From assembly GCA_009801015.1 (NCBI GenBank), contig VHZZ01000430.1, positions 73,103-95,701 of the forward strand: a stretch of DNA of 22,599 nucleotides, in the 5' to 3' direction. The notes beneath the pieces were generated by a model, which made no database searches, was not told the origin of the DNA, and saw only the letters and a list, made by a program, of their open reading frames with translations. A program made the translations under genes and the position numbers. Of this stretch, positions 1 through 9,325 are shown in pieces (positions within the stretch are counted from its first letter, which is position 1; every line of letters starts with the position of its first letter). This DNA is from Silene noctiflora. Taxonomy: Eukaryota; Streptophyta; Magnoliopsida; Caryophyllales; Caryophyllaceae.

Positions 1-556
1 AAAGGTTGGTAAGCTTCATGCATGCTATTTGTAGATCAAATGCGAGGCTATCTACTTTATGCTATGCCAACGTTTATTAAGTTAGCTTACTATTTAATAT
101 TTAATTAGGGAGACGGAAAATTTCAGTAGGGACGTAAAAATAATAATGATGTAAGAAAATTTCTGCCTGTCTGGTGTAAAAAGAGTTATCATGCATCTCA
201 AGACTTTATAAGTTATGTTAGGCTGTTAGCTAACGTTTCCGCTAAAGTTACCATGCAATCGAGGGACTGCTACTTCATTGTATTTAGATCTTTGTGGCAG
301 ATCTAAGATGCGGCTAGTAGGGATGGTCGTCCTTTTGCTAAATATTAAAATAATGAAATTTGTAGATAAAAAATTTAGATCTTTTTTTTACTCAATTAAA
401 TTATTTTATCATACAAGAAATTTAGTAGCTTAATATTCTTGAAATTAAGAAAAAAAAAAGTCACAAAGAAACATGCAAAGTCAAGTCTGAGTAGCCAAAG
501 ATGTAACATCAATTGACCAAAATAAGTGATCCAATTCTAAACGTAAAGTTAACTAT
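1..556. other. AT-rich intergenic stretch
   Basis: No coding region, RNA gene or bounded repeat is recognised here. The only local structure is a short inverted AGATCT pair around 286-306, too small to interpret. Confidence 0.5.
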
Positions 557-737
557 CAATTGCTTTTGACGGACATTATCCGTCATAAGCTGAAAACGGA
601 TAGTATTTCTTTTACAATAAGGCAAGTGAAAGGGCAAGTTCGGGGGAAATGGAGCACCCTATGGCTGATGTCACTTGCATATTGTGAAAGAGATACTATC
701 CGTTTTCAGCTTGTGACGGATTGTGACCGTATTCAAT
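557..737. mobile_element. Hairpin MITE, 'ATCCGTCA-AAGC' family
   Basis: The two ends are long inverted repeats. The left arm, about 569-630, carries GACGGACATTATCCGTCATAAGC-type sequence followed by TGAAAACGGATAGTAT. The right arm, about 671-730, has the reverse complement with few mismatches. The short centre is not repeated. There is no coding capacity, so this is a non-autonomous foldback-type MITE. Ends are approximate because no clean target duplication was found. Elements at about 5110-5292 and 12664-12840 share the CCGTCACAAGC core. Confidence 0.7.
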
Positions 738-901
738 GAGAATTTGTTTTTGAAACCAAATCTTAAGATTATTTCTTAGATTATTATTCATTTGGATGTT
801 TCTTAAGGATACATATTAACTTATACACTTTCAATTGTTTCACAAGATCCTTATGATTATGACCAACTACCTCATTTTTTTGACATTTGGACTGTCGAAT
901 A

Positions 902-1132
902 TTAATAATTTTTACAAATTTTTATTTTAGACGAAGATATCCGTTTTATTGTTAAAATAGCTAGGTCTTGTTTGGTAATCAGCGAATTTGTTGAGACTTG
1001 AGAATAAGGTCTGACCCATAAGTCGTTCCACGTGTAAGGATCCCACATCGAAGGAAACAGATCGACTCTCTTTCCTCCATTTGGGTGCAGCTCAATCCCG
1101 TTTGTTTGATTGAACATGATTAATTTCAGCAT
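902..1132 (-). other. Unassigned 76-residue open frame, possible gene or repeat remnant
   Basis: An ATG-started 76-residue frame in a locally GC-richer patch (about 960-1110). Its middle part, around residues 8-45, has a balanced composition (GIELHPNGGKRVDLFPSMWD), unlike the AT-driven frames elsewhere. I do not recognise a family. It has no membrane segment or signal peptide. It may be a chance frame through an old repeat, or the remnant of a lost gene. A plant snRNA-promoter-like motif lies inside it at 1040-1050. Confidence 0.2.
1040..1050 (+). promoter_or_regulatory. Orphan USE-like motif (ATCCCACATCG)
   Basis: This 11-mer matches exactly RTCCCACATCG, the upstream sequence element of plant spliceosomal snRNA genes. 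A real snRNA promoter would also have a TATA box about 23-34 bp downstream and an snRNA sequence after that. Neither is visible, so this is an orphan or chance match. Confidence 0.2.
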
Positions 1133-2023
1133 AAACGGATTATACAGATGTCAGATTTTATTAGATGGTTTGACCAACATATTATAATTACCGAAATTAG
1201 TTTAAGTGGTTGGTAATTAGCAGATTAAGATAAATAAATTAATAATTTTCTTTGTAAGATGGAGTAAATTTTCCTGAATAAGCAGCATATTGTAAAATAG
1301 GATATTAATCTCAAATTTGTTTCAATATGATGTTTACAAAACGCTAAAATTAACATACTGATTGATCAAATATACTAAAACCCTTATATATGCTAAAAAT
1401 CAGTCAATATATTGTTTATAAAACACCTATTAAATATTACACACAAAAAAAATATTTAATCCATATAAAATAGGAATAAAATAATCTTAATTAGCTAAAA
1501 CAAATTGAATACCTCCTTTTTAAGAGACACTACCTAAATAACTTTCACATACCCAACTATTTTGGATCCTTGCTTTGTAGAAGTTGAATATTATTTGTCT
1601 TCTAATTAAATAGAATTATGGAAAATTATAATTTCCAACGTCCTTCATTTTTTTTTATTGTCTTATACACCGTTCAATTAAATACACGATGATAAACACT
1701 CATCTAGTCAATTATGAGAAAAAAAAAATCGAACAAAACAACTATACGGTCCATAATAACATCGCTATTTTTATGAAAGAGATAGACGATGATGAATACT
1801 TGCTACAAATTATACAATGTTTTATTTTAAAACCGTTTCTATTTACTATGGTTTGCATGCGCATTATTGCATGTGAACTATACAACGAACTATTAAGTAT
1901 TTTGTCTTATTAATTCATTATTTAATTTGTCGCAATAAGTAGATCCTAGATTAATTTCTAGACTTTGGCACAGATAAGTCGAACATGCATAGGGAAATTA
2001 TTACTATACGATCACGCAAAAAG
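1133..2023. other. AT-rich intergenic stretch
   Basis: No supported gene. A 74-residue open frame at 1689-1913 (+) has AT-driven composition (Ile, Asn, Tyr, Lys) and no recognisable motif, and is probably chance. No bounded transposon was found. Confidence 0.5.
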
Positions 2024-2140
2024 TGATTATTTTATGATAAAAATGTAACTATTTCGTGCTAAAATTATCATTTTAATATTAGTCATTATTTTATAAAAAA
2101 AATGTAACTATTTCGTGCTAAAATTATCATTTTATTATTA
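2024..2140. repeat. Two-copy tandem repeat, period 59 bp
   Basis: A unit containing AATGTAACTATTTCGTGCTA begins at 2042 and again at 2101, giving a 59-bp period. The copies differ mainly in the stretch before this core. No coding role is visible. Confidence 0.75.
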
Positions 2141-2182
2141 TCAAGTGACTTTTTTTTAAAAATACTCATTTATTTACATTAT

Positions 2183-2324
2183 AAGGAATGAGATCATGTG
2201 AGAATACACTATCTTTTTTAGGATTGAGAATTTCGTTACAATATCACAGGTTATTCAATACAATATCACATGTTATTCGAAAAAAATATCACACAAAAAT
2301 CAGACCTGTCCAGAAAAAATAATA

Positions 2325-2370
<46 letters not shown>

Positions 2371-2493
2371 TAATTTTTTTTTTTTTTTTTTTTTGGACAG
2401 GTCTGATTTTTTGTGATATTATATTGAATAACTCGTGATATTGTATTGCAATCCTCAAATATTTATAAGTTCTCACCGGATCCCAACTCATAC
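2183..2493. mobile_element. Foldback element with AAT/poly-T centre
   Basis: The left arm (about 2190-2317) and right arm (about 2394-2490) are inverted copies. Both contain CAGACCTGTCCA, ATATCAC and TTATTCAAT blocks, and the outer parts share GATC.GTGAGAA. The left arm carries one extra copy of a unit of about 23 bp (CAATATCACATGTTATTC). The centre is an (AAT)n microsatellite followed by about 20 T. No target duplication could be fixed, so the superfamily is uncertain. The leucine-rich frame across the microsatellite on the minus strand is not a gene. Confidence 0.7.
2327..2394. repeat. (AAT)n microsatellite plus poly-T
   Basis: An AAT/ATA trinucleotide tract of about 14 units (2327-2367) is followed by a T-run (about 2375-2394). 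It forms the loop of the foldback around it. Confidence 0.9.
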
Positions 2494-3339
2494 TTCTATA
2501 ATCATAATTAATCGTAAAATGATTACTTTTTATTTGTCGACAATTGCACTATACGACGGTCATCGACAATAATAAACTATGCATAAATTCAATAATGTGT
2601 TACTTACTAGCTTATAGAATAGGCCATATATAATAATCCAAGTTTGAGTAAATTATGAAAATCATATGCTTAAACAGTACAATAAAGTTGATGATTATTG
2701 ATTGTTTGGTACCCACCATTTATCTTCAAATTATGTGGGACTTTAATCAATTTGCAACTTTTAATTTTTTGCTATAAATAGTGAAAAAAACACACACAAA
2801 AATGATGCAAATATATTTTTGTTCTTTATTAGACTATATATTTAAGATAACGATGTAATGCTGATAGGATTTGAACACGGACTACTCTAATATTTTGTAC
2901 TATCAAAGATAATATAAATGAGACGAATGCACGTGATATTAGAATTTTACGCCTCCTATCCCAATCAATACGGAGTACTTATTAATTTGTTTAATTTAGA
3001 AGAATTTCAAACATATACGAGTATTAACTGAAACAAAATAAAATAGAATTATACGTTACAAAAACGCGAAAATAGCAATTTAATTTACCAAAATTTAGTA
3101 ATTTTTTGCTTAGGTAATGTGCTGAGGTCGGGATGACATAATCTAGCTAATATCATTATTTTTTTTTTTTGTAGGGTCGATATAAATTGACCCGATTAGA
3201 TAGATAACTACATTAGATAGATAACTACAATTACGATCACATTCACGATTAAAGTTTATGAAAAAATATCATTAAATTCACATAATCTACCATCAATAAA
3301 TAATATTAAATTAAACTATAAACACAATAATTAAACTAA
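2494..3339. other. Intergenic stretch downstream of the ERF1B-like gene
   Basis: This stretch lies 3' of the minus-strand ERF at 3340-4053. It contains a weak antisense tRNA-like B-box remnant near 2852-2872 (GCTGATAGGATTTGAACACG), a 17-bp tandem duplication (ATTAGATAGATAACTAC, 3196-3229), and a solo CGCGAAAATAGCAATTTAA at about 3065-3083. That last motif resembles the end of the element at 18265-18779. No gene is seen. Confidence 0.45.
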
Positions 3340-4050
3340 TTAAATTCCTTCACTTTCAGCTAATAATTGCTCCAAATAATCCGAACCCAAATCTTCAAAA
3401 ACAAACACATTATTATTTGTTTTATTTTTCCTTCTATTAATCTCTTTATTTTTCTTACATAAATTTGACCTATTTTTCCTAATAGAAAGCCGGTTTTTCA
3501 TGACCAAAACCGGCGAACACCCGTCACCAAACTTATAATCCATTTCCTTAAGCGATTCCTCAACTACCTCAACCGGAAAGTTAAGGACAGCTGTCAATCC
3601 TCGAGTCGATAACGCAGCTTGATCATAAGCCAAAGCCGCGGCCTCAGCCGTATCAAATGTTCCTAGCCATACCCTAACTCCATTCCTAGTCGAATCTCTT
3701 ATTTCCGCTGCAAATTTACCCCATGGACGTTTTCTTACTCCTCTGTACGTCCTGGTTGACATGGTTTCAACCAGGACGTTATTACTATTACTATTATCAT
3801 TACTATTACTATTACTATTACTATGACTATTCATAGTAGATGTTACTTCCTCCTCTTTAACTCGAATTGAGTTAATACTGGTCGTGGTAGTGGTAGTGGT
3901 CGTGGTATCAGGCACAGTTGCCAGCATTTCGAAGAGGTACATCTCTTCGGAATCATTAAAGTTAAATGGGAGACAATTTTGAAAATTAAATTGATCGTCC
4001 CACGAGATCGATTCCGAGGACGATGAATCATAAAATGAAGAGGATGAACT

Positions 4051-4053
<3 letters not shown>
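3340..4053 (-). CDS. ERF1B: Ethylene-responsive transcription factor, ERF1B/ORA59-like (group IX)
   Basis: An intronless 237-residue AP2/ERF protein. Seen: a Ser-rich N-terminus, then [14 protein letters not shown] (residues 28-41), an acidic motif typical of ERF1. A nine-Thr run (50-58) and a Ser-Asn repeat (about 76-92) follow. The AP2 domain spans about 103-159, with [30 protein letters not shown] and LNFP. Ala115 and Asp120 are the ERF-type signature residues, not the DREB Val/Glu. A basic patch (about 186-212) could be a nuclear signal. The C-terminus has [16 protein letters not shown] (216-231), the EDLG activation motif. Known for the family: GCC-box-binding nuclear activators of ethylene/jasmonate defence genes. 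The ATG lies directly after a long A tract, with a TATA box 64 bp upstream. Length matches ERF1B (about 218) plus the inserted low-complexity runs. Whether it is the ERF1B, ORA59 or ERF15-type paralogue is not settled. Confidence 0.93.

Positions 4054-4086
<33 letters not shown>
4054..4086 (-). repeat. 33-nt poly-A tract immediately before the ERF1B-like start codon
   Basis: A T-run on the plus strand, read as an unbroken A tract on the minus strand up to the ATG. With transcription expected near 4090 from the TATA box, most of the 5' leader would be poly-A. Length may be affected by sequencing or assembly of a homopolymer. Confidence 0.85.
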
Positions 4087-4090
<4 letters not shown>

Positions 4091-4116
4091 ATGTAATATG
4101 CAAATAATGAATTTGG

Positions 4117-4128
4117 CTATATATATAG
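4117..4128 (-). promoter_or_regulatory. TATA box of the ERF1B-like gene
   Basis: CTATATATATAG lies 64 bp upstream of the ATG and would place transcription start near 4090. It is the only good TATA box close to the gene, although the region is AT-rich. Confidence 0.6.
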
Positions 4129-4168
4129 ACGAATAAAAAGGAGGGTGGTCCAAAAATAATGATATTAA

Positions 4169-4172
<4 letters not shown>

Positions 4173-4209
<37 letters not shown>
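4173..4209. repeat. (AAT)n microsatellite
   Basis: About 12 AAT/ATA units in the promoter of the ERF1B-like gene. Confidence 0.85.
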
Positions 4210-4212
<3 letters not shown>

Positions 4213-4248
4213 GAGATTATCGATTATTTTGTTTTATAAAAATGTAAA

Positions 4249-4254
4249 CACGTG
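4249..4254. promoter_or_regulatory. G-box (CACGTG) upstream of the ERF1B-like gene
   Basis: A palindromic bHLH/bZIP site in ACACGTGGGTC context, 196 bp upstream of the ATG. MYC-type bHLH binding to G-boxes is a known jasmonate input for this gene class. The small ERF gene has a G-box at a similar distance (16921-16926). Function here is inferred. Confidence 0.4.
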
Positions 4255-4259
4255 GGTCA

Positions 4260-5109
4260 AAAAAAGATTGGCGGCCAGGTCATGAGATGGCAGCTGAATA
4301 TGATCATAATAATATAACTTGTACGGATGTATAAATAAATAAATATATAGCTCACTTGCTCAAGTGACATCATAATAAACAAATTTATGTTTTTTTTTTT
4401 TTTGGAATTATTAATTTTAAAAAAAAAAAATTAATAAAACTAATATAATAATTCACTATCGAAATATGTTAAAATCATTAAGTTATTTTTAATATAAATA
4501 CAATAGGTAAAAATATGTAAAAATTGTTACTTTATTTTCTCTGAGGTATACAACTAAATTTGGCGAGAGGTTGGGTTAATTGGATCGAATTCAGGTTTTA
4601 AATATGTTGTTATCAAGTTATTTAACGATTATGTCAATAATGCGACAATGAGAATTCTGGTCGATCAAATTAGATAATCGCTCGATTCAAATTAAGATAT
4701 TTTTGCTAGACCTGACAAAATTTACCAAATCCGACACCTGAACTCAAGACCTGAACCCTAATTGACCGACCAAAATGTTTATTGTTGCAAATTGATTATA
4801 TTGTTGAAAATGACCTGATGAATCCGAAATGACCGGGTTCGACCCAAAATTGACCCAACCCGAACCCGACTCAATTGACCCATTTACCAGATTTAATTTA
4901 TGCCCTACCAAATACAAATCGACCTAGTTAATTAAACCGAGTCAGTTTTATCGAATCTCTTTAAAGAAGATAAACTTACTACTTTTATAGTCAAAATTTT
5001 GTTGGTCTAACGGTATCACTTGATTTACATGCACTATTATAAGTGAAAATATGCTTTTAAGACTAAATTAGTTTCAGTCGTATGTGGAGGGAAATTATTT
5101 AATACAAGT
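4260..5109. other. Intergenic stretch with a GACCC/CCCGA-rich repeat-like patch
   Basis: No gene. About 4690-4890 is enriched in GACCCAA, ACCCGAACCCGA and TTGACC words. This composition recalls non-autonomous hAT-type repeats in plants, but no matched ends or target duplication were found. The remainder is AT-rich without visible structure. Confidence 0.35.
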
Positions 5110-5292
5110 CTCCCTATCGACGGGTATATCCGTCACAAACTTGTGACAGGTCAAGTATTATCCATATAGGCAGATAAGACAAAAGAAAAAGTGCCTAGGG
5201 AATCACAAATAGCTCGTCTTTATCTAATCAAGTGGGTCTTATTCGACCCGTCACAAGCTTGTGACGGATATTATCTGTCACGTAAATCCTAC
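5110..5292. mobile_element. Hairpin MITE, 'CCGTCACAAGC' family
   Basis: Inverted ends: left CGGGTATATCCGTCACAAAC near 5120-5140, right GTCACAAGCTTGTGACGGAT near 5250-5270. Between them is GGGAATCACAAATAGC. The same core appears, reversed, in the element at 12664-12840, so the two are copies of one family. Exact ends are uncertain because no target duplication is clear. Confidence 0.65.
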
Positions 5293-5423
5293 ATTCACTG
5301 AACCATTTCATCATGCTTCCCTGTCTTTTCTTATGTTTTCATCTTACGTAGGATCCTTTTTATTGCATTTAATAAGTACTTTTAAGCTTTATATATCTCA
5401 TTTATTATTCCCGTGATTGTTTA

Positions 5424-6168
5424 CTAGTATAGAACCCGTGCTACAGCACGGTAATTTTGTAGGAGGTCTTGCTAAATAGGTGTCCAAATTAATGTTATTT
5501 GTATAAAATGTATGCGTTTTAAATTTAATTTTAAAATATACTTGATATAACTAANATGAAAGGTTACGAAAGCTTACTAACATGAAAGCATACTTTAAGT
5601 TACATTTTTGAAGTATTAATAAAACTATAATTGTAAATTATTATTACATGCAAGTAATTTATGACATTAATAACACATTTTAAGTTACATTAGATGTACA
5701 ATCTTTGATCAAAATACAATTGGGTCTTATATAAAAATCCAGTAAAAACGATATAATTCAGTAAAAATAATATAGTACGAATCTAAAAAGACGATTTATA
5801 AATTATATTCATTATTGCTAAAAAAAAGATTGACAACGATATTGTATAGTGTATATAAAGTTGCGATTTTCTATGTATATTTATTATTGCTAAATAATGA
5901 TTGATCGCAATTATTTGACGGATATATTTTAGAAGATAATATTTTAGAAAGAAATATTCCATATGTAATTTAGAATTGACGTCAATTTATAGATATGACA
6001 ATTGAGTACAATTGACTATTGACTACAATATATTAATTATTATTAATTATTAATTATTATATATTAATTAGTGTTAGAATAGAAGGGAATATTCTGTTTG
6101 GGGAGGCAGTGAGCGGGAAACGTGAGCGGGAAAAACACAAGTGTGTTAATATTTTAGTATATAGGGGA
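5424..6168 (-). mobile_element. Non-autonomous Helitron, 745 bp
   Basis: Read on the minus strand it starts A|TCCCCTATATACTAAAA (5' TC) and ends in a GC hairpin (CCGTGCT/AGCACGG at 5436-5451) followed about 12 bp later by CTAG|T. It sits between host A5423 and T6169. These are the Helitron hallmarks: 5' TC, 3' hairpin plus CTRR, insertion between A and T, no target duplication. It has no RepHel coding. One ambiguous base lies at 5555. Confidence 0.85.
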
Positions 6169-6224
6169 TTTTGAGTTTTTGACCATTAATCTAATCTATA
6201 TTAGTGTATATAACGCAATACAAA

Positions 6225-6340
6225 TTCTAGTATAAAACGGTTTTATATGTAAGACGGTCATTGACGAATGAGTGTTTCTATAATCTATTTAAATGAACCG
6301 TCTGTATAAACCATCTTACACAATAATTACTGATAACTTA
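6225..6340. repeat. Degraded hairpin-MITE fragment
   Basis: GTAAGACGGT near 6249-6258 faces ACCGTCTGTATAAACC near 6297-6312. The words match the AAGACGG-type ends seen at 15414-15578. It is too eroded to bound, and the frame starting at 6293 within it is not credible as a gene. Confidence 0.3.
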
Positions 6341-6518
6341 GGTTTCTTATGTTTAGACGATTGCGAAACTAATTATTTATCAAAATCTTTTATTATTAAT
6401 AATTTAATTCATCCAACATGGGCGTCTCACCGTAAAGGCGTAAACTACACTCTTGATTATACGGCAAGCTTAGAAGAGAGTAGTTACGTGCATGCATGGC
6501 TTAATTAGTTGTACTGCA

Positions 6519-7082
6519 CTAGTATAGATCCCGCACATTTGCGGAATATATAGAGGTTTTGTTTTTAGTTATTGTTTTAATATTTTAAATTGATACGTCA
6601 TTAATTAATTTGTCATATATACCTCATTGTATTTTGATATGAGAAACAAAATGAACTATGAACTAATAAAGAGAATTTAGTAAAGTTATAAAATGTGTTT
6701 AATGAATTTTTTTTCTTTTAACATAAAACTAATGATTACAAATAATAATTTTTCTCAAATTATGCTAATGATTTGTTTTTTTTTTTTGCGACGAAATTAA
6801 TAATTTCAATTTAATGTTTTGTTTTATACAAAATGTGTCAAGTCATTCTTTAATTATAATAATACATAAAAAAAATTAGAAATTTAGAGTTTATAAAATT
6901 ATAGTGAATTTATCTTATTATAATATTAAATTTTAGATTTTACAGAAAATATTATTATTTGATAGATTATTTTGATGAAATGATAATAATCTAATGAAAA
7001 AAAAAAATTATTTCCTTATTTAGCCTGATGCCTTTTGGAGGGAAAAATTCAAATAATTTTATTCTCTTAGTATATAGGAGGA
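6519..7082 (-). mobile_element. Non-autonomous Helitron, 564 bp
   Basis: On the minus strand it begins A|TCCTCCTATATACTAAGAG and ends with a hairpin (CCGCA/TGCGG, 6531-6544) then GATCTATACTAG|T. Host A6518 and T7083 flank it. The interior is AT-rich and noncoding. The hairpin sequence differs from the other copies, suggesting another subfamily or divergence. It lies only 350 bp from the Helitron at 5424-6168, in the same orientation. Confidence 0.82.
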
Positions 7083-7293
7083 TTGACATAAATAATAAAT
7101 TTAGATCAACAATAATCGTTGGTAACACGATGGAAAGTTTTTGGAAACGATATATTCATATAATACTTAGGGTTTGTTTTGGTGTTGGTGGATGATATTA
7201 TAGAAGAAAATCATCGACATTATTATATAAATAAAAAAAATATTATCGAGTTGAGTCTGGTACTAAAACTTATCCTATTGATATTGTTAAAAC

Positions 7294-7844
7294 TAGGGGT
7301 GAGCAAAAATATACGATGCGGTTTTATAATACGGATACGATACGGTATACGGTTTGAGTTATACGGATTTCCGTATATACGATATGAAAATCCGTGTATA
7401 CGATACGGTTTTTATAAAACCGTATCGTATCCGGGTCGGGAAAAAATGAACCGTATATACGGTTTATGACACGGTTTGAATTTTTTGTATAAAAAAAATT
7501 AAAAAATGCAAAGTTCCTCTATCGACTCCCACTCTTCTAACGTTTTTTATGATTTTTTTTTAAGTAACTTAATTATCTCAATAAATAATAATTAGTCCTT
7601 CACTATTGGCGGTCATGTTATAGGTAATTATTAGCTCTTGAATAATTATAATGTTTAATTGGGCATTTGTTACGAAACCGTATCCGTATATACGGATTCC
7701 GTATACACGGTTTTTCCGGGTACCCGAAAACCGTATATATGGCTAAACCGTATCGGATCCGTATAGTGATTTTTGCGATTTTTAAAACCGTATACCCGAT
7801 ACGATTTTCAAAACCGTATCGGGTATACGGTTTTGCTCACCCTA
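7294..7844. mobile_element. Non-autonomous hAT-type element, 551 bp
   Basis: Terminal inverted repeats TAGGGGTGAGCAAAA and TTTTGCTCACCCTA are flanked by an exact 8-bp duplication, GTTAAAAC (7286-7293 and 7845-7852). The 8-bp duplication and TAGGGGTG-type ends place it in the hAT superfamily. Both subterminal regions (about 7310-7475 and 7675-7830) are dense arrays of CGGTATACGG/ACCGTAT words in both orientations. The centre (about 7480-7665) is plain AT-rich DNA. No transposase. Open frames through the array are by-products of the repeat. Confidence 0.88.
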
Positions 7845-7868
7845 GTTAAAACTTCTAAAATATAATTA

Positions 7869-8294
7869 CATTGGCGGATTTAACAGGGGTGAACCCCCAT
7901 TAATCTTGAAAAAAATCATATATATTTATCTATGTGCTAATATTTCATCAAAACTTAGTGGCTTAGTGGTAGAGATATTCTTCCACCATCAAAGTAACCT
8001 GGGTTCAAACCCCCATAACTTGCAATTTACATTCATTCGACCACCATGACAATGAGAATATAATAATGGTATTGTAAAGAAGCATAATCACGTTTATCAA
8101 ATTGTTTTAGTATTTATCAAGCATTAGTATATTAATATAATTTTTTTTGTTAATAAGGGCCTATCTTTTAAATATCGCATAAGGCCCCCAAAATGTTAGG
8201 GACGAGCTTAATCGAGTAATTATATTTTGGATTTTTTTTTATATTATAAATTTTACTAAACACCCCCATTTCGTAAATCCTAGATTCGCCACTG
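7869..8294. mobile_element. hAT-like non-autonomous element carrying a tRNA-like insert
   Basis: Inverted ends: left CATTGGCGGATTTAACAGGG, and right (reverse complement) CAGTGGCGAATCTAGGATTT with GGGGGTG further in. CAGTGGCGGA-type ends are common in plant hAT derivatives. The flanking 8-mers TATAATTA and AATATTAA agree only at 5 positions, so the duplication is weak or eroded. It starts 16 bp beyond the previous hAT's duplication. Confidence 0.6.
7960..8025 (+). mobile_element. tRNA-derived SINE-like segment inside the hAT-like element
   Basis: TGGCTTAGTGGTAGAG (A-box) and GGGTTCAAACCC (B-box) are spaced as in a tRNA-type Pol III promoter. The acceptor ends do not pair and no clean cloverleaf forms, so it is not a working tRNA gene. 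It is probably a SINE head or tRNA relic captured by the surrounding element. Confidence 0.5.
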
Positions 8295-8432
8295 AATATT
8301 AAGCTCGAACTTTAACCAAACGGATACCAATGAGTTTGTTCGAATTACCAACTTTTAAATTCTAATAATCGCGATACAATAAATTTAGGGCATATGGATT
8401 CAAACAAGTTGTTTATGTATATGATACTACTA

Positions 8433-8531
8433 CTCCTTCCGATTCAACAAATTCTTTATATTTTATTAAATTAAAATACTTTTGATCACAAATGAACAAA
8501 AAGTTCAAAGAATATGTAGAGTCGGAGGTTG
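8433..8531. mobile_element. Stowaway-like MITE, 99 bp
   Basis: The left end CTCCTTCCGATTCAACAAAT follows TA, and the right end GAGTCGGAGGTTG precedes TA. The ends are imperfect inverted repeats. The interior pairs AAATTCTTTATATTTTATT-like with AAAGAATATG-like sequence. Size and TA flanks fit Tc1/mariner-type Stowaway MITEs. Confidence 0.6.
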
Positions 8532-9240
8532 TATATAAATAATGCGAAAAGAATTAATATACTAAAAATTTTGTGAGTTAGAGAGTATCTCAATACATAA
8601 ATAAAAAAAAAAACAGCATTTTAAAAGAATAAAAATAAAATAAAATAAAGTTAACAAAAGGACTATTTGCCGTCAAGACTTAGTCAATGACTAAAATACA
8701 CAGTCATAGGAAATCATGGAGTGGGCCCCTACTTATGGGGCCACGTCAACACCTCAATATGACCTACTTAGGTCCGGCTATTGGCTATGGCGGGCTGGTA
8801 GAGTCGGAAAATTTTAGGATACGAACTAGTAATGAAATAAGGTATTTTAAATAAATAAATATTTTAGCTAAGGAAATTGAATTTTTTTCATTTTAATTAT
8901 TTTTAAACATTTGTAGAATATGTGTATTATATTTTAATTAAATATATAGAATTGAGTGAAATAGTAGGGTATCTTCGAACTTTTTATTTTAAAAAGTACT
9001 TCATTAATTTTTATTAATTTTTTGCGTTTATTTCTTATTAGAAAGCTAAAAAATGAGTGAGAGGGTATACTTGTACATACTTGAGTCTTGACGCGAGCAA
9101 TAGAAATACGACAATTAATTTAGAATAATTGAACGGGAAAATTGATCGAGATGTCGATCAGGTGATAGATAATTAAAACACTAATTTATCTAACTATGTT
9201 TAAATTAAATAATTTGTTTTAATTCAAAGTATATGAATGT
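8532..9240. other. Intergenic stretch with GGGCCCC/CACGTCA patch
   Basis: Mostly AT-rich and featureless. At about 8718-8748 it holds an inverted GTGGGCCCC...GGGGCCAC pair followed directly by CACGTCA. About 40 bp before that is a near-palindrome TTAGTCAATGACTAA. These resemble TCP-type and ACGT-core sites, but no gene adjoins. Confidence 0.4.
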
Positions 9241-9242
9241 AT

Positions 9243-9325
9243 GTGAGCACTTAGATCAACTGGTAAGGGGTTGTTCTAACTTAGCCAAAGGTCTCGTGCT
9301 CGAGCCCTGGGAAACGCATGAGTGT
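9243..9325 (+). mobile_element. tRNA-derived SINE-like fragment
   Basis: TAGATCAACTGGTAAGGG (A-box-like) and GTGCTCGAGCCCTGGG (B-box-like) are about 45 bp apart. No poly-A tail or target duplication was identified. A SINE fragment or tRNA relic is inferred. Confidence 0.4.

Noticed and set aside
2300..2491. 63-residue minus-strand frame with a long Leu run
   Set aside because: The Leu run is the (AAT)n tract read in one frame inside a foldback element.
3843..4031. 62-residue frame overlapping the ERF1B-like gene
   Set aside because: A shadow frame of the real AP2/ERF coding region.
7179..7849. Plus-strand frames of 96 and 60 residues rich in YGI/IRY words
   Set aside because: They translate the CCGTAT/ATACGG arrays of the hAT-type element, so the repeated peptide words are a by-product.
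7960..8025. Possible functional tRNA gene
   Set aside because: A and B boxes are present, but the acceptor stem does not pair and no convincing anticodon stem-loop forms.
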